Program-made: the position numbers and the translations under genes
Assembly: GCA_025766275.1 (NCBI GenBank)
Contig: JAFKAC010000009.1
Span: 992,001-1,056,000, forward strand
Length of the DNA stretch: 64,000 nt
Direction of reading: 5' to 3'
DNA from: Lactarius indigo
Taxonomy: Eukaryota; Basidiomycota; Agaricomycetes; Russulales; Russulaceae
Shown here: positions 1 to 12,009 of the stretch, piece by piece
How the letters are laid out: each line of letters begins with the position of its first letter
Position numbering within the stretch: position 1 is the first letter of the stretch
Notes under the pieces: model-generated
Databases searched by the model: none
What the model saw: the letters and a program-made list of their open reading frames with translations, nothing else
Told to the model about the DNA's origin: nothing

Positions 1-5
1 AGGTC

Positions 6-2240
6 GATTTAGTCATGAAGCGCCGTGAGCACCGCTTCCCTCACAGTCGACGACCGCGGTCTAATTGTACATTTGAACGGCTTCGGGCAGCTACAAATTG
101 GCGCAACGTGCACCACAAGTGCCGGCACGACCCCGGTCAGCGCAACAAATAATAGGCGCCAGGGCAACGCAGGGAGACAGGATAGAGAGAGGACTGAGAA
201 CTCACGAGGCGAGCCGGAAGATGAACTCCTGCGCAGGTGGAATTGGGCGACCGTCGGCATCTGTTACAGGAAGGAACTCGAATGCGGCGAGCATGTTCAC
301 TATCGTTATCCACACCGTATCTAACGCGAGGAAACGGCCTGGACATATGCGACGGCCAAAGCCAAACGTGGCGCCCGGGAACGGTGCGCGGGCGGCGGGA
401 TCGAGGAAGCGCTCTGGCTTGAATTTCGAGGGTTCTGGGTAGGTCGTGGGATCGTGCAAGATCGCCCTGAGAGATGAGCTAGTGTGAGCGCATAGCGGCA
501 GTATCATAGACGCCGGTGGCCTACCATGAGTTGAAGAAGATCATGCTCCCGGCAGGAATAAAGTAGCCATTATAGACGTCATTCTCGGTCAGAAGGTGCG
601 GGAAGCCTGGGATAACAACTTGTGAGTACATTACGAAGCGGATGATAGATGGCATTGATCTGACCAAGGGGGGCAAGAGGGTTCCATCGCAATACTTCGT
701 ACAGTATGGCTTTGACGTACGGCAGCGCATCTTGATCCCCAAACTCGGGAAGGTGACCATGGCCTAATACTGAGTCAATCTCCTCTTGAGCGCGCTTTTG
801 AACTTCTGGATAGAGCACCATTGCAAGCACGAAGGACTGAATCGCCGCCGTGGTCTAAAGGAAGAACTCAGATTATAGCTAGGTCCAAAAAGTATCCATC
901 AGACCGTGTCAATACCCCCTCAAATGTCACAGGGGAATATTAGCACTCGTACTCAACATATGAAACGAAATATCTTACCAGCATATATATTGTGTAGCAA
1001 TGCTTCCGCCATATATGTCGCTTCTGGTGTTGATTTTTCAGAAAGGTCAGTGATCATTGATGTCGCAATGGAAGGAGCCGCCCTGTTTTCCTCCTGATTG
1101 GTCGTTAAGAAAAAACAATTAAACTGGGATGGGAGTTGCAGAACAATGCGTACCAGTGCCTTCTTCACAGTCTTGTATAGTATTTCACGGGACTGTTCTA
1201 GTTTACGCTTGTATATGTCGGCATCCTTCTTGAAGCTAGCACCAGGGAACCACCACGGAGAGTGAATGTCTGTCCAAAGAAGCTCGAGGTTACCCATCAC
1301 ACTCATGCCCTAAGAAAACATGGCGTACAGAATGGAACAAAGTTGAAGATATTACCCCTGCTTTGGGCCACAGATATACCTTGAAGGGCCTCGTCCGTGC
1401 GCGTAATATTTGGGTCATCTCGTAGGTCAATGTCGATGCCATATGTCAACGACAGGTTAGCCCGGCCGACCGTCCTAGTATGGTCCAGTTAGGATCATTG
1501 CTAGAGCTAGTCGAGGTAAGGGACTGGTGACGCACTGGTGGAGGTGCTTTAAGAAGTCTTGCGGAGTGTCAAGTAGGTTGCACAGAAGTTGTCGAGCAGT
1601 TTTTACTTGTATCGGGTGGTATTGATGAACCACGGCTGGCTGCAAGTGAGCGTATAATGCTTTAGTCCAGTCCCTCCATTTGTTTCCATACGGAAAGAAA
1701 CTGAGCGACCAGCTTCCTAAGTCAAGCCTGCGCAAGTTGTCAGTGACGGCTTTGTTTCCGGTATCACACCTTCTCACAATTCAGTCAAGGTCCTTAATTG
1801 AGGTCTTGAATACGATACATTGTCATGTTGGGCTACCTGATGGTAGATTTGACATGACATGTACATACCTATCAGAGTATATGGATGACCGCTTCTCGAG
1901 CAGATCGTTTGACGCCTTCTCAGAGTTCAAAATGATCAAATGCATCCCAAGAATCTCCAGATGGAGGATATCAGATCCTGAGCATCGATCGATGAGGTAC
2001 AAAAAAAAGGAGACCACCGTTTGCTTACCGAGATCCCGTCCCAATTTTTCGTATCTTTTCCATGATTCAGGCTGATTGGGTAGGTCATGTAGGTTCAAGT
2101 TCCCGATCAGCGGCAGGCCTTTGGGACCAGGAGGGAAGGGGAACGGTGACCGTTGTCTTCTCTGCAGTAATATATACGCAACCACTGAAAGTAGGGAACC
2201 GGTTAAAAGTTGGAAGTAGGTAAAGCTCATCTCCAGAAGT
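6..2240. repeat. Segmental duplication, copy 1 (P450 gene plus 3' flank)
   Basis: This stretch is a diverged copy of about 12010-14222. The match covers the P450 exons and introns and continues about 200 bases past the stop codon, where both copies share a block beginning with gatttagtcatg. The window starts inside the duplication, so its left edge is not visible. The copy keeps its own upstream region; the other copy has a MITE there. Confidence 0.85.
202..2230 (-). pseudogene. Cytochrome P450, frameshifted copy
   Basis: Fungal microsomal P450 (heme-thiolate monooxygenase), substrate unknown. It opens with a hydrophobic anchor followed by the proline-rich hinge PFPFPPGPKGLPLIGN. Placed exons are 2029-2230, 1869-1977, about 1516-1740, about 1380-1455, about 1150-1306, about 985-1090, a 14-nt micro-exon 905-918, 525-854 and 202-466. 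Seen motifs are the I-helix A-G-G-I-D-T (through the micro-exon), the K-helix ExxR in YEVLRW, PERF, and the heme loop FGFGRRICPGR with its cysteine ligand. Right after the LGQ triplet (near 660) it is two bases shorter than the paralogue, so the frame shifts between K-helix and meander. This makes it a likely pseudogene, unless the assembly is wrong there. The junction from exon 2 to exon 3 could not be placed. The start ATG 2230 matches the family length. Confidence 0.82.
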
Positions 2241-2344
2241 GGTTGAAAGTGCAGGACGAGTAAAATGGGGCTGCTAACTGGTGGCTACCGACTGGTAGCA
2301 CAGTCGTGAGAGCAATACAACCGGCTGTCCTTCAGCTCGCAGGC

Positions 2345-2352
2345 TTATATAT
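2345..2352 (-). promoter_or_regulatory. TATA box of P450 copy 1
   Basis: A clean TATA element (reads ATATATAA on the minus strand) lies about 115 bases upstream of the ATG at 2230. The second P450 copy has no equivalent at this distance, because a MITE-like insertion has moved its upstream DNA away. Confidence 0.5.
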
Positions 2353-3884
2353 GCTGTTGAGCGCTTGGTTCAGGCGCAAGCGGGTGATGAGGGTGAGAAA
2401 CAGATATAAGACATGGTTACCAGTCACCAATAGACTATAGACTATATACAAGTGCCGAGCGACTTATTGCCGACTTTTGCGCCGACTACTAGTCTACACA
2501 TGATGACACACCCTTGCAAGGAAGGTGTAGGAGAAGGCTTGGGAGAAGGCATCGGAGAAAGCACAAGAAGGATTTGAAATAGCTGCAATGGTTTGCTTCG
2601 TTGGACAGGTCACGGATAGTCTCAACTCTTTATCAGCAAAACAAAATTTGACTAGCCGTGACGCGTGACGCGTGACTAGGTGAACTAGCTCCTACCATAT
2701 TTGGGTGTTACTAGTCACACTAGCGATTCCTAGTAGCGTTCTTGGTAACGTTTTGTTTTCCTGATGCATGATGGCGACGGGTCACCGACGGAGCGCTTTA
2801 TGCACATTGTACGCAAGTGTATCCTTTTAATATCAGAAAAATAGATAACCTAGGCATTTTCGCCTGTCTAAGGTCATATCTAAGGCCCCGGCGGCTCGGA
2901 CTTGCCAATGTGCATTGTAGCCTCGCCGACGTCGATGACGTCCATCCTGCCTTCCATCTGCCAATCCTGACTCCCACTGCCGCCGCGGCGGTCCGCTTCA
3001 CATCGTCCGCCAATTCGTCGTCCCCTCCTATAGGCAGCACCACCATCTCGCGCTCGGCCTGCTCGAGCTTGAGGGTTGGGTTGAGGGCTCGACATTGCTG
3101 CCCGCAAGCGTGGGAAAGTACATCGCGAGCGAATGTCGTGCGCGAAAGGCGACGCCCATGCGCAGGGCATGCGCGCTGTCATGGGGTAAACGGGGAGAAT
3201 CGTCTCACGGGTATGCGCGATTTGAAAATGGAGGGGGCGTTACATTAGCGAATTTTGCTTACCGGGTCGGGTTGGGTAGCATACCAGTTCGCGCGATGCG
3301 TGAAGTGCACCCCAAGGTTCCTCGGTTCAGGATCCACGCGCACCCTGGTGGGGTTCCAAATCCATCTAAGACGTACTACTGTAATAATCAAGGTAATAAT
3401 AGCCTCGGTCTTCCAGAGGACTGAACTCCGTGTCCAACAGCTATTGGTTAGAAGTATAGGATGTATTCTCTGGTGCAGAAAAAAATTTCAGGAAAGGATA
3501 TGCTAGCCACGGCTCAGTGGATTTCGAGACAGCTATTCGGTGGAAGGAACTGAGTGAGGCAGAGACGTGATGACAAGAGGATCGTGATAGCACTTGATAA
3601 GCTGGAGATACAGTAACTTATGTTCGGACACCCATAAGACGCGGTATAATTACGACTCAAAGCCGTCTACTATTCGATTAGCAATCGGGAAGACCTTGTG
3701 AAAGACACAAAAGTAAAGATATCTAGTCCATAGTCTGTAGTAAGAACACGAAATGAGAAAACTCTGCGATCAATTAACTTCGCCCTCCAAGCAAAAAAAG
3801 AACCACCAATGCGCACGACTGAAGATCTCGTCATTATTGGCAGACTAGACTGTGCTCAAGTCTGTGCGTGCTGTTTCCCGGGTA
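2353..3884. other. Intergenic, no gene recognised
   Basis: Between P450 copy 1 and the LysM gene I see no supported gene. Short direct repeats occur near 2660-2685 (gtgacgc twice). Open frames at 2817-3248 and 3095-3424 have no recognisable domain and no splice pattern. Confidence 0.6.
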
Positions 3885-4587
3885 TCAATCCAAGGCCACG
3901 CAGTACTAATCCCGAATCAGTTAGCGCTATGTCGCACCCCCTATAGCGGGAGGAAATACACGTACTTTCTGTCCTGGAACGAGGTTCGTGCAGTCACTGT
4001 TCACGTTGCTGTTGTACTCGACGAATTTCATCGCAGTCAGACTAAACTTGGACAACAGCCCGTCGCACGTCTTGTCCGTAGCGGTTACGTAGGTTTTGCA
4101 GGCAGGCGCAGGCTTTTGCGCCAACAGCGACACTTGCTTCGACTTCTTAATGCACAATACCTTGCCGGCGGGGATGTTGCCGTCGCCTGTGGTGGCGATT
4201 CGTGTCTCAGCTTGAGCTCTACTCGATCGATCGGATTGTATCAAGGACACCTACAGCTTAACCCGGAATTCAGCGACAAGATATCAGCCTGGCTCAGGCC
4301 GAGCTTCGCGACCAAAGTATCGCAGGGTTCATCTTGCCTGGTGGTGAACAAGACTGTCAGCACACGTACATCGGGAGGCGCCACGGAGAGATACGATATT
4401 GCAAGACTTACGGGACGGTATAGGTATCTGTGCATGGAACAGCCTTGTCAGAAGACGACGACTTTAATGGGGCTGGAGATTGTTGCGGAGCTGGACCAGT
4501 TGCTGGTTTAGCTTGTGGCAAAGCGAAGGCCAGGGTGGATGCCAAAGCAAGAACGGAAACAAAGGCAGCAGTGGAGATGGCGTGCAT
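3885..4587 (-). CDS. Secreted protein with two LysM domains
   Basis: Likely an extracellular chitin-oligomer-binding LysM protein of the fungal effector type (inference from domains). Four exons fit exactly: 4412-4587, 4255-4337, 3966-4186 and 3885-3905. Frame is kept across three short introns (68-74 and 60 bases), giving 166 residues. The ATG at 4587 opens a signal peptide (VLALASTLAFA, cleavage near residue 21) and then a Pro/Ser-rich spacer. LysM 1 begins YTVPQDEPCDTL at about residue 56 and ends LSCDGNIPAGKVLCI. LysM 2 begins CKTYVTATDKTC and ends LVPGQKYCV. The last exon is only 21 bases; without it the domain would read into an intron and lose the terminal YCV motif. Cysteine spacing is typical of fungal LysM proteins. 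No enzyme domain follows, so this is a small effector-like protein rather than a chitinase. Confidence 0.87.
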
Positions 4588-4644
4588 GGTAAAGTAGAGA
4601 TTGCGTCGAATGGTTGTTGGTCTGAGGAAGAGGTGCAGCCCTTC

Positions 4645-4652
4645 ATTTTATA
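4645..4652 (-). promoter_or_regulatory. TATA box of the LysM gene
   Basis: TATAAAAT on the minus strand, about 58 bases upstream of the ATG at 4587, in a good position for a short 5' leader. Confidence 0.55.
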
Positions 4653-6319
4653 CCCGCAAAGTCCTGGTTGAGCGAATATATGGATAGATCAATCTGCCTC
4701 AAACACGCGTGTGGGATCGGCGCGGATGTGTGCTTATTCCCATTGCGACACGCTCATCTAGACATGTGACCGTTACACCGATGGGAACGACGATGAGGCC
4801 AAAAAGAGATTGTATAAGAAACTGCGCACCGAACTGAAGGGCCCGTTGGGACCTAGACGACGGCATACTTCTCCGCAGCGTCTCCAGTGCCGTGTAACTA
4901 GAAGCATAGCCTTGAGTTACGAGCCGTCGGAAGATTAACGTTAACGACACTCGGAACGTACATATAGTTACACATGACTACGTTTTATCGGAAAAGTTGG
5001 CAGCCTAGACTCGTAATCAGCCGTTCGAATGAGGATTTTTGAGGGGGTCGCAAGCGACCGGAGGGTCGAGCGTCCTAAGCGCGGCCAGTACCCCATAGAG
5101 CGAATGGTCACCGGTCTATTGGCATCCCAGGTGATGCGAAATATTGAGCGAAGTGGCGCAGGGCCCACGGTCGGGTTTACGGTAAATGAAGGATCTGTTA
5201 ATATATTTGCTGCATTATGGAAATTTAGTTGGCCTGTCCGGGGTGTCCTTGGGCCCGGTGGAGCTACCTACATGGAGTCTAAGAATTCCAAGCCAGCCAC
5301 TTGGTGTACTGTCCACGAGTTCAATCGGGCGAGGGTCCACAATGTTGCAGACTGGCCCGTTGACACCTAGCGTATTGAAACTCATATTTGTCATGTCGCG
5401 CCTATTCAAAGATAAAGACTCTGTCGCGGGTTTACCCTAATGCTGCGGCCCTCATGTTAGCGTCACAAGTCATCCAAAAAAAAAAAATCAAGCTGACACC
5501 ATGGCAATGTCGAGGATCAGCGTGCCCGAATAAGTGTAGGCAGCGCCTCGCCAAAGATCACGCGGGTTTGACTAGTGCCAGCCAGTAGTGGAAACACGCA
5601 ATGGTCACCTGATGAGAGGTACATCGCATTGCATGTAGCTTGAACGGAAATTGTTTCATTGCTCGTTAAAGAGAATCGCGACGTCACGATCCGCTAACTT
5701 GAAGCTGGGCGAAGGTGGCACGTGCACAGGAGGGAAAGTGGCCCCGGGCCGATGCGCGGACCCGGCATCACCCCAAGGACTGCGCAAGCTCGCAAGGACT
5801 GCGCACTTTGAAGCTTTGAAGACCGGGCCTGCTGATGACGAAAGTGCTGCGCTGTGGTTTAAGACAAAGCTGCGCGAGTACTGCGCGTTTATATTTATGC
5901 GGCACGTCGCGTCCGTATCACGAGCCCGAGCCGGCACGCTCCGAGCTACGGCATCAGCAAAAACAAGGAAAAATATTCGGTGATTATAATCACTTATAAT
6001 CACCGTAAGTGGTGTGAGCAGAACCTGGATTATAAATCAGTGAAAGTGCATATGATAGCTCCCCAAATTGGAAATCTATTGATGATCAGTCACAATTATG
6101 CCGGTGAATGGTAATCGCTTTTGTGGATTGTATTGCCTAACACTCTTCATACGGGTTGTATGCACTTATAATTGATTTAATTCAGAGGGTAACTAGTTGG
6201 AAAAATTAGAACACTATCATTGTACTTTGATCTTTTTGCTCTGTCTTAATTATTTTTTATTTACTTATTATTAGACATTCATCTCAGATTTCATAATACC
6301 AAGTTACCATCCATAATAA
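4653..6319. other. Intergenic, no gene recognised
   Basis: No supported gene. There is a short A run near 5476. The paired open frames at 5651-6003 lie on opposite strands and show no domain. Confidence 0.55.
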
Positions 6320-6412
6320 ATGGGATCGGGACGGATTTGAACACTGGCATGCGGTAAAGTGCTGACATAATGAGTTGAGATCACGACAAATATTACCGCT
6401 GCACCACAGAGT
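6320..6412 (-). other. tRNA-like relic or SINE head
   Basis: On the minus strand a box-A-like TGGTGCAGCGG is followed about 70 bases later by a box-B-like GTTCAAATCC, the layout of a tRNA promoter. However, the first and last seven bases (GACTCTG and CGATCCC) do not pair, and the T stem is poor. So this is not a working tRNA gene. It may be a decayed tRNA or the head of a tRNA-derived SINE. Confidence 0.3.
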
Positions 6413-6674
6413 CATCAACATATACCCAATAGTTTTATACTTGAATAGCAGGGGCGGCAACGGTGCAAGGAGCCAAGTCGGTGTGAGTCCGAAGTGGAGG
6501 GGATTCGGGGTTAGAGAGGAGAGGAGCAGAGGAGGGAAGTAGGGACTACCACGGGTGACCCCCAGGTCATTTTGGGGCTACCCGTACCCGCATGTCCTAG
6601 AGCTTCCCTTCTCAGTCTCAAAGTCGGCTCAAATGTTAATATATTACTCTATTACTACTACTAGTACTCGTGAC

Positions 6675-7010
6675 GGTGTTCGTCGTCGCCCCGTGATCAT
6701 TGTGGGATCCCATCGCCGTCGTAGTCGCCCCGCCGCCGTCACGGTGGCCAACGCTGAGGTAGTCGTGGTTACCTCGCCGCCATTGTCGAGGTCGTCGTAG
6801 TGGCCTCATCGCTGTCGCCTCGGTCATCGTGGTGGCCTCACTGCCGTGACCAAGGCCGTCGTGGTTGCCTCGAGGTCGTCAAGGTTGCCTTGTCGCTGTT
6901 GCCGAAGTCGTCATAGTCGCCTCGATCGTCGTGGTCCCGTTGTCGAGGTCGTCGAGGTCGCTCCGTCGTGATCGCCTCGGTAGTCGTGATCGCCTTGTCG
7001 CTGGCAAAGC
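6675..7010. repeat. Degenerate GTCGTxGTyGCCTCG tandem repeat
   Basis: About 330 bases built from imperfect repeats of roughly 18-24 bases around the motifs cgtcgt, gtcgcctcg and ggttgcctcg. Both strands give open but low-complexity frames (Arg/Asp/Thr-rich), which I regard as non-coding. Confidence 0.65.
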
Positions 7011-10000
7011 GTCTTGACAATTTCAGGGAGTGGTCGCGTCGAATGGTGGTGGATGAGGAGCACAAGACCCGCATACAATAAAGTCAGCAAAAACGTCATG
7101 GGGTCCCAAAAAAAACACTTAGCCGGATCCAAAAGCACAAAAATATAGTGCTGGGCGCCTGTGCTACTGGCGCGTACATTTGAGGCTAGGTGAGACAAGG
7201 AAGAGTCTGAGCGGTGCAGATGAGCCGCCAGTGGTGTTGGAAGGGTGTGCGAAGCAAGAGACGATAGAACAGACGTTTAATTGCGTTACTAGAGGAGGCT
7301 GCTGACACCGACGTACCAAAAAAAAAGACGGCTCGGGGTGCAGCCGGTCTACGGGTGCCCTGGGGCCATTTGCCATTGCGGGTTTGCCGTTGCTGGAAAC
7401 GGGTGATGGTTGCCGTTCAAGTTGATGCCCATGCTATAATGAGGGGTGTATGAGCGAGAGTGATGAGACGAGTTGAAAAACTTGCGAAAACCCGGGGGTA
7501 CCCGCGTTACGGGTAAAGGTTTTGCACGGGTCGGATAATGGCTACCCGTACCATGACCGTTACCCGTACGAGTTTTGCCAACCCGTGGTATTCCCTATCA
7601 AAGAGTAGGTGGTATGGGCGATGCGACGGAGTCGGGGTGTCGAGGGACAAAGATGGCGCGGGGCGTGGGGACGCGCGGCCTGTCTACGAGTGGTCAAGGG
7701 CCGCTTGCGAGGCAAGTACGGATAGTTATCGTCGTTGAGGCCCATTTGATGCGATATGATGAAGGAGCGAAGAGAGAGAGGGTTGTGTGTGTGTGTGCCG
7801 GTGTGTATCTGTGTGAGGGAAGGGGAGTGTTGAGATCGACGGCAGGGTGCGACGCCATGAGAACAGAGAACGCGAGACTGATATGGCAGCTAAAACCCAG
7901 CCTCGAGCCATCGGAAAGCGACAAACTTATAACTTGGCACAGAAATTATAATTCAGCCACAAGAGCCGTCCAAAAATTGTACTACTTACAAGTGGGCCAT
8001 GAGACTTTCACAGAAATTATAAGCGCTTACGAATGGACTGCGTGGGACCCACAGGATCATAAGCACTGATATATATCCGTTGGTGATCGTGGCTCAATTA
8101 CAAGTGATTGTTATTTTGTTGTAATAATAATATGAGCTTAAATGTGGTTATAGCCTACATAAGCTCTTTCAATTTTGGTAAGCACCTAAAATTTTAATTT
8201 TAATTTGCTGATGGGTACCGTGACAATAAGGTCCAAGCGTGAGCGTACTATCCACTGGCAGTATTGAAGATATCCTACAAAGTTAGATGTGGCACCCCTA
8301 CCAGTCCCGCGGACTCTGGCCATCACTTTTCCCATACCCTTCAACCTCCGGAAAAAATTGCTCGACTCTACCCCAGTGGCCTGTATGGCCTCTCCATTTT
8401 CACCACGCAACGCCCTAACTCCGTCACCGACGCATCCATACAGACGAGCGTTTTAGTTGGCTTCGATACTGCGCATACATGCGCTGACGAGTTCTGGTGA
8501 GTCAATCATAACGTTGACCTCTTGCGAGTGCTACCAGGACTGTGTGTCTGAAACGTATTGTCAGTGTCAACAGTCTAGCTTCCCTCCGGTATACTTTGCG
8601 CCTGACCAAAAACTAGTTCGAGCACTTTGGTTGCCATTCCCCAGAATGGCGTACTGATTGTCCACGGCCATGAATTTCACTGCGAGCAACGTCTCTCTCA
8701 TCTTTAGCTAGCCCTTGCAAGGACGTCAAGGCGTATAGTGACAGGACGGGCCTGCCTTTTGTCCGCTTGCTGCTAGACCCTGTAGGGATTTCTAGAAACA
8801 CGTCGACTAATCTGTCTCCCGCGCCACACAAGGAACTTAGTGCGCGAAGGTCATGATACGGTTTAATCTCAGCTAGGCCCCAGAAACTGCACACAGCACT
8901 TGTCTAAGCGAAGTGCAGAAGCCCGAAATGACGCCGGCATACCAGTGGGCGTATGGGTGCAGAGCCGTGGTCGCCCTCGCTGAGCTTGAGCTTGTAAGCG
9001 AGGCCTTTGTGAAAGATCCGGTGCTCCTGAAATGCCCTTAAAAGCCACATCTCCCTATTGTCTCTCGAAATATCTGCCGTTCACACATCCCACTCCTCGC
9101 ACTGACACCGACACATCGCCAACAAGAAATTATCCCCAGTACTCATCCCTAAATCTTTTCGTTCTGGTCGGGCGCTTCGTTAGGTGGTGTGGGTTCAGCT
9201 GTTGGGTAACGCCCAGCCACTGAACCGGTGTCATGCTGCTTTGCCCCCAGGCAAGAGTGGTTTCCAAATTATGGGGGAAAAGTTCTCAATCTTTTACCCC
9301 ATGATCTGGAGGCCGCTCTTACCTGAGCCCAAAGCGACACGACCCCGACTAAATAAAAATGGTCTTGAAGGCCATATCTCAGGGACATATGGCCTTCAAA
9401 ACAGTTCTGTGATCACCTTCAGGGCATGAGATAACTTACTTTCGTTATAGTATACTAACCGGACACCCGATGGGACGGTGGTCCCAGACATCCCAATCGT
9501 GACGTCCTTATCACGGGTAACACCTGGATACAACTCTGACGCTCGTGCTAATTATCACCCTCCCCAGGCCTTCCCTTCCTAATCGACAACTTGGACCGGG
9601 TGAGTACGAACGAATGGCAATCTGCAGGTGGCGACTAACACGGTGCCAGAGAGGGAGGTCGAAAAATCCTGCGGCGTACCAAGACGAATAATAGGACAAA
9701 ATGACAGCTAACCTACGGGTCGTATGGAGAAAATCATGCGTGGATGCATCCAAAGCCCTCACAGACAACAGCTCGCGCCGATCGCCTCAGAGCGATGATA
9801 CTGGGGATGAATTTCTTCTATTTCTCACGTCCTCGTGTTTCGTGAGTACGAGTAACTAACTCAGTTGGCTCTATTATAGACTCAACCACGAAGCCCTTCG
9901 TTTCCGAAACTCGACATACTGGGGTTTTGGACGCCCAACACGGTTCATGGGGGGTAGCAACTTCACTGGGAAATACAATCAGATTACAGCCCAATTGTCG

Positions 10001-12009
10001 ATCCCATGAACTTGAACTATCACCTCAGTCGCACTATGAACGCGGGACGTTTGGGTAAACACGCGGCATGGTCTATAGAAACATCGATTATGGCTGGTAG
10101 GGCCCCTTCCACGCCATGTTTTGTTACGTCTGGCATGTACCCGCACCGGAACACCGACAATCCTCTCCACACGGAGAAAAAAACTGGAGAAAAAAATGGA
10201 TGAGCGAAGAGAAAAAAACAGAAGCAGTCGTCAACGTGGGTTGCTTGTAAATCGCCGTGGACGGATCAGGGTCACGGTGTTGTATATACTTATCGGCCGA
10301 AGGTGCGGCCGCTGCGCCGCCGTGTCCGCGCGATCGATTACCGCACAATAGGCATGTAAAAAATTTCGGGGGCGCACGGCAACTCGAAAACCCGGGCCCC
10401 GATGCGACGACCTCCACTTCGCCACAAAACTTACGCAACCCCCGGCCACCTGATGCCGATTTTTCCCTGGCTCCAGAGGTTCCTCTTCTGCCACTTCTGG
10501 ACGACATTTTTGATCAATCTGCCTTTGGATCGATCATCCCTTCAGCTGGCTTGTGCTAGTTCAAGGACGGACCACAAGCGGCTGGACTCGCGCCAGCTGG
10601 GGTCCAGTCAGTCGGTCGTTCGGGGCCCGCACTCGGCCCCCTCGCCCTGTCCTCCGATCACTCGCTCGTCCTGCAGTGAGAGGTGCGCTAGGCCCCATTA
10701 ATCGCAAGCACCTTATCGTCTTATCGTGTTGCTACTTTGCGAAGCCTGGCAGGGACTCGGACGAGAGTACGAAGTGATCTGACAAGAAGAGCTAATGATC
10801 TTGCATGGAACGCATCGTACCATGTATTCCCCCTACTAACACAGAATGGGAGTGTTCAAATATAGTCACTGCTCCGGTGATTGACCGCTTGGTGGTCGAG
10901 ATACCCAAGTTGGATCGTGGTAGAGATCCAGCCGCATCGTCGCCGGAGATTCATGAACAAAACGAAGAGCAACGCGAGCTGCAGAATAGGTTTTCCGGCC
11001 CAGTAGCAGGACACTGGACGCTGTGAAGGGTAACTTCTTACTGAGAGGTTTGATAAGGCATACCACCGATCTATTCCATAAGGGAAAATGAGGGAGAATC
11101 AAACTTGTGGGCATTGTCAGCAGCGAAAATCAGAGCCGCTACTGCTATTCTTGTCTTCTCGCGGTTCCCCTCAGGGGCTTTGTTTGGGCGTTGCCAATTT
11201 TGTAGCCGGGTACCTATATCACCGCAAGCCGAGTCTGGGCGCCCACTCTCCCTTGCTAGAGTACACAAATGGCTGCTTTTCAAGACCCTTCGCAGCATTC
11301 CCGGAATTAAACTATGTGCCTCTCACCGAAACGGATGACATCTGACTCAAACCTAAACGCCGACGAGCACGATACTCATTCGCTGAGAAAGTCCGTGTCC
11401 GGTCCTCAACCGGTAGTGGTGTCCTTTGGAGCCTGAAGGATGAGAATACGGATATGTTAGACGAAAGTAGAACAATGGAAGACATTGGAGCCTGTTTTGC
11501 TACGGGAACGCAAAACTTTCGAACGCCGCGGGGTAACGCAGGACCGGAACTTCTTCGCTATACTCGGACTCCGATGATCCCAACTCGAAACAGACCAGCG
11601 TATCTCTCGCGCGGCGAGGGGTTCAGACTCGACATCCGCCCCGCGGACTAGCAAGTGACAGAGTTAGGCATCTGTAGAACTTCTCATGGAGGTATAGGTG
11701 TACCATTCGTGATCTATCCGACACAAGAGTTCGGTAAGTCAAATTATCACAGCTATTTCAATCATTGTTATGATCTCTCCAAGCCCCCCTGCAGAAATTC
11801 CTCGATCACCAGCGCGCAAGAATACAGAAATTGGAACTGCACCCTTTTGGGAATCCTCGACCAATGCATCGTCGAATAGATGTGTCGATAGTATTTCCAT
11901 ATGTCAAGGGTGGAAACACACAAGCGGTACAAGCGGGGCCAAGGCCAGTAAATAGACGAAAGAATCAAACAGCGGTTAGGGGGTTTGTACCTCAGACGAA
12001 AAAAGCACG
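7011..12009. other. Long gene-poor stretch
   Basis: No gene can be supported. Visible structure includes a block rich in acccgtac/gggtac words at 7490-7590 (with a similar word at 6577-6592), suggestive of eroded transposon ends. There is a GA/GT simple repeat at 7770-7815 and a perfect hairpin at 9365-9399. Open frames up to 164 residues (7575-8069) lack recognisable domains. Confidence 0.5.
9365..9399. repeat. Perfect 13-bp inverted repeat
   Basis: The arm 9365-9377 (ttgaaggccatat) is the exact reverse complement of 9387-9399, with a 9-base loop. It stands outside any gene, and no T run follows to suggest a terminator. Confidence 0.7.

Noticed and set aside
3852..4511. 219-residue open frame on the plus strand
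   Set aside because: Lies opposite the LysM gene, whose exons, signal peptide and domains are far better supported.
10124..10507. 127-residue minus-strand open frame
   Set aside because: Low-complexity Arg/Ser/Gly composition in a GC-rich patch, with overlapping frames of similar length on both strands.
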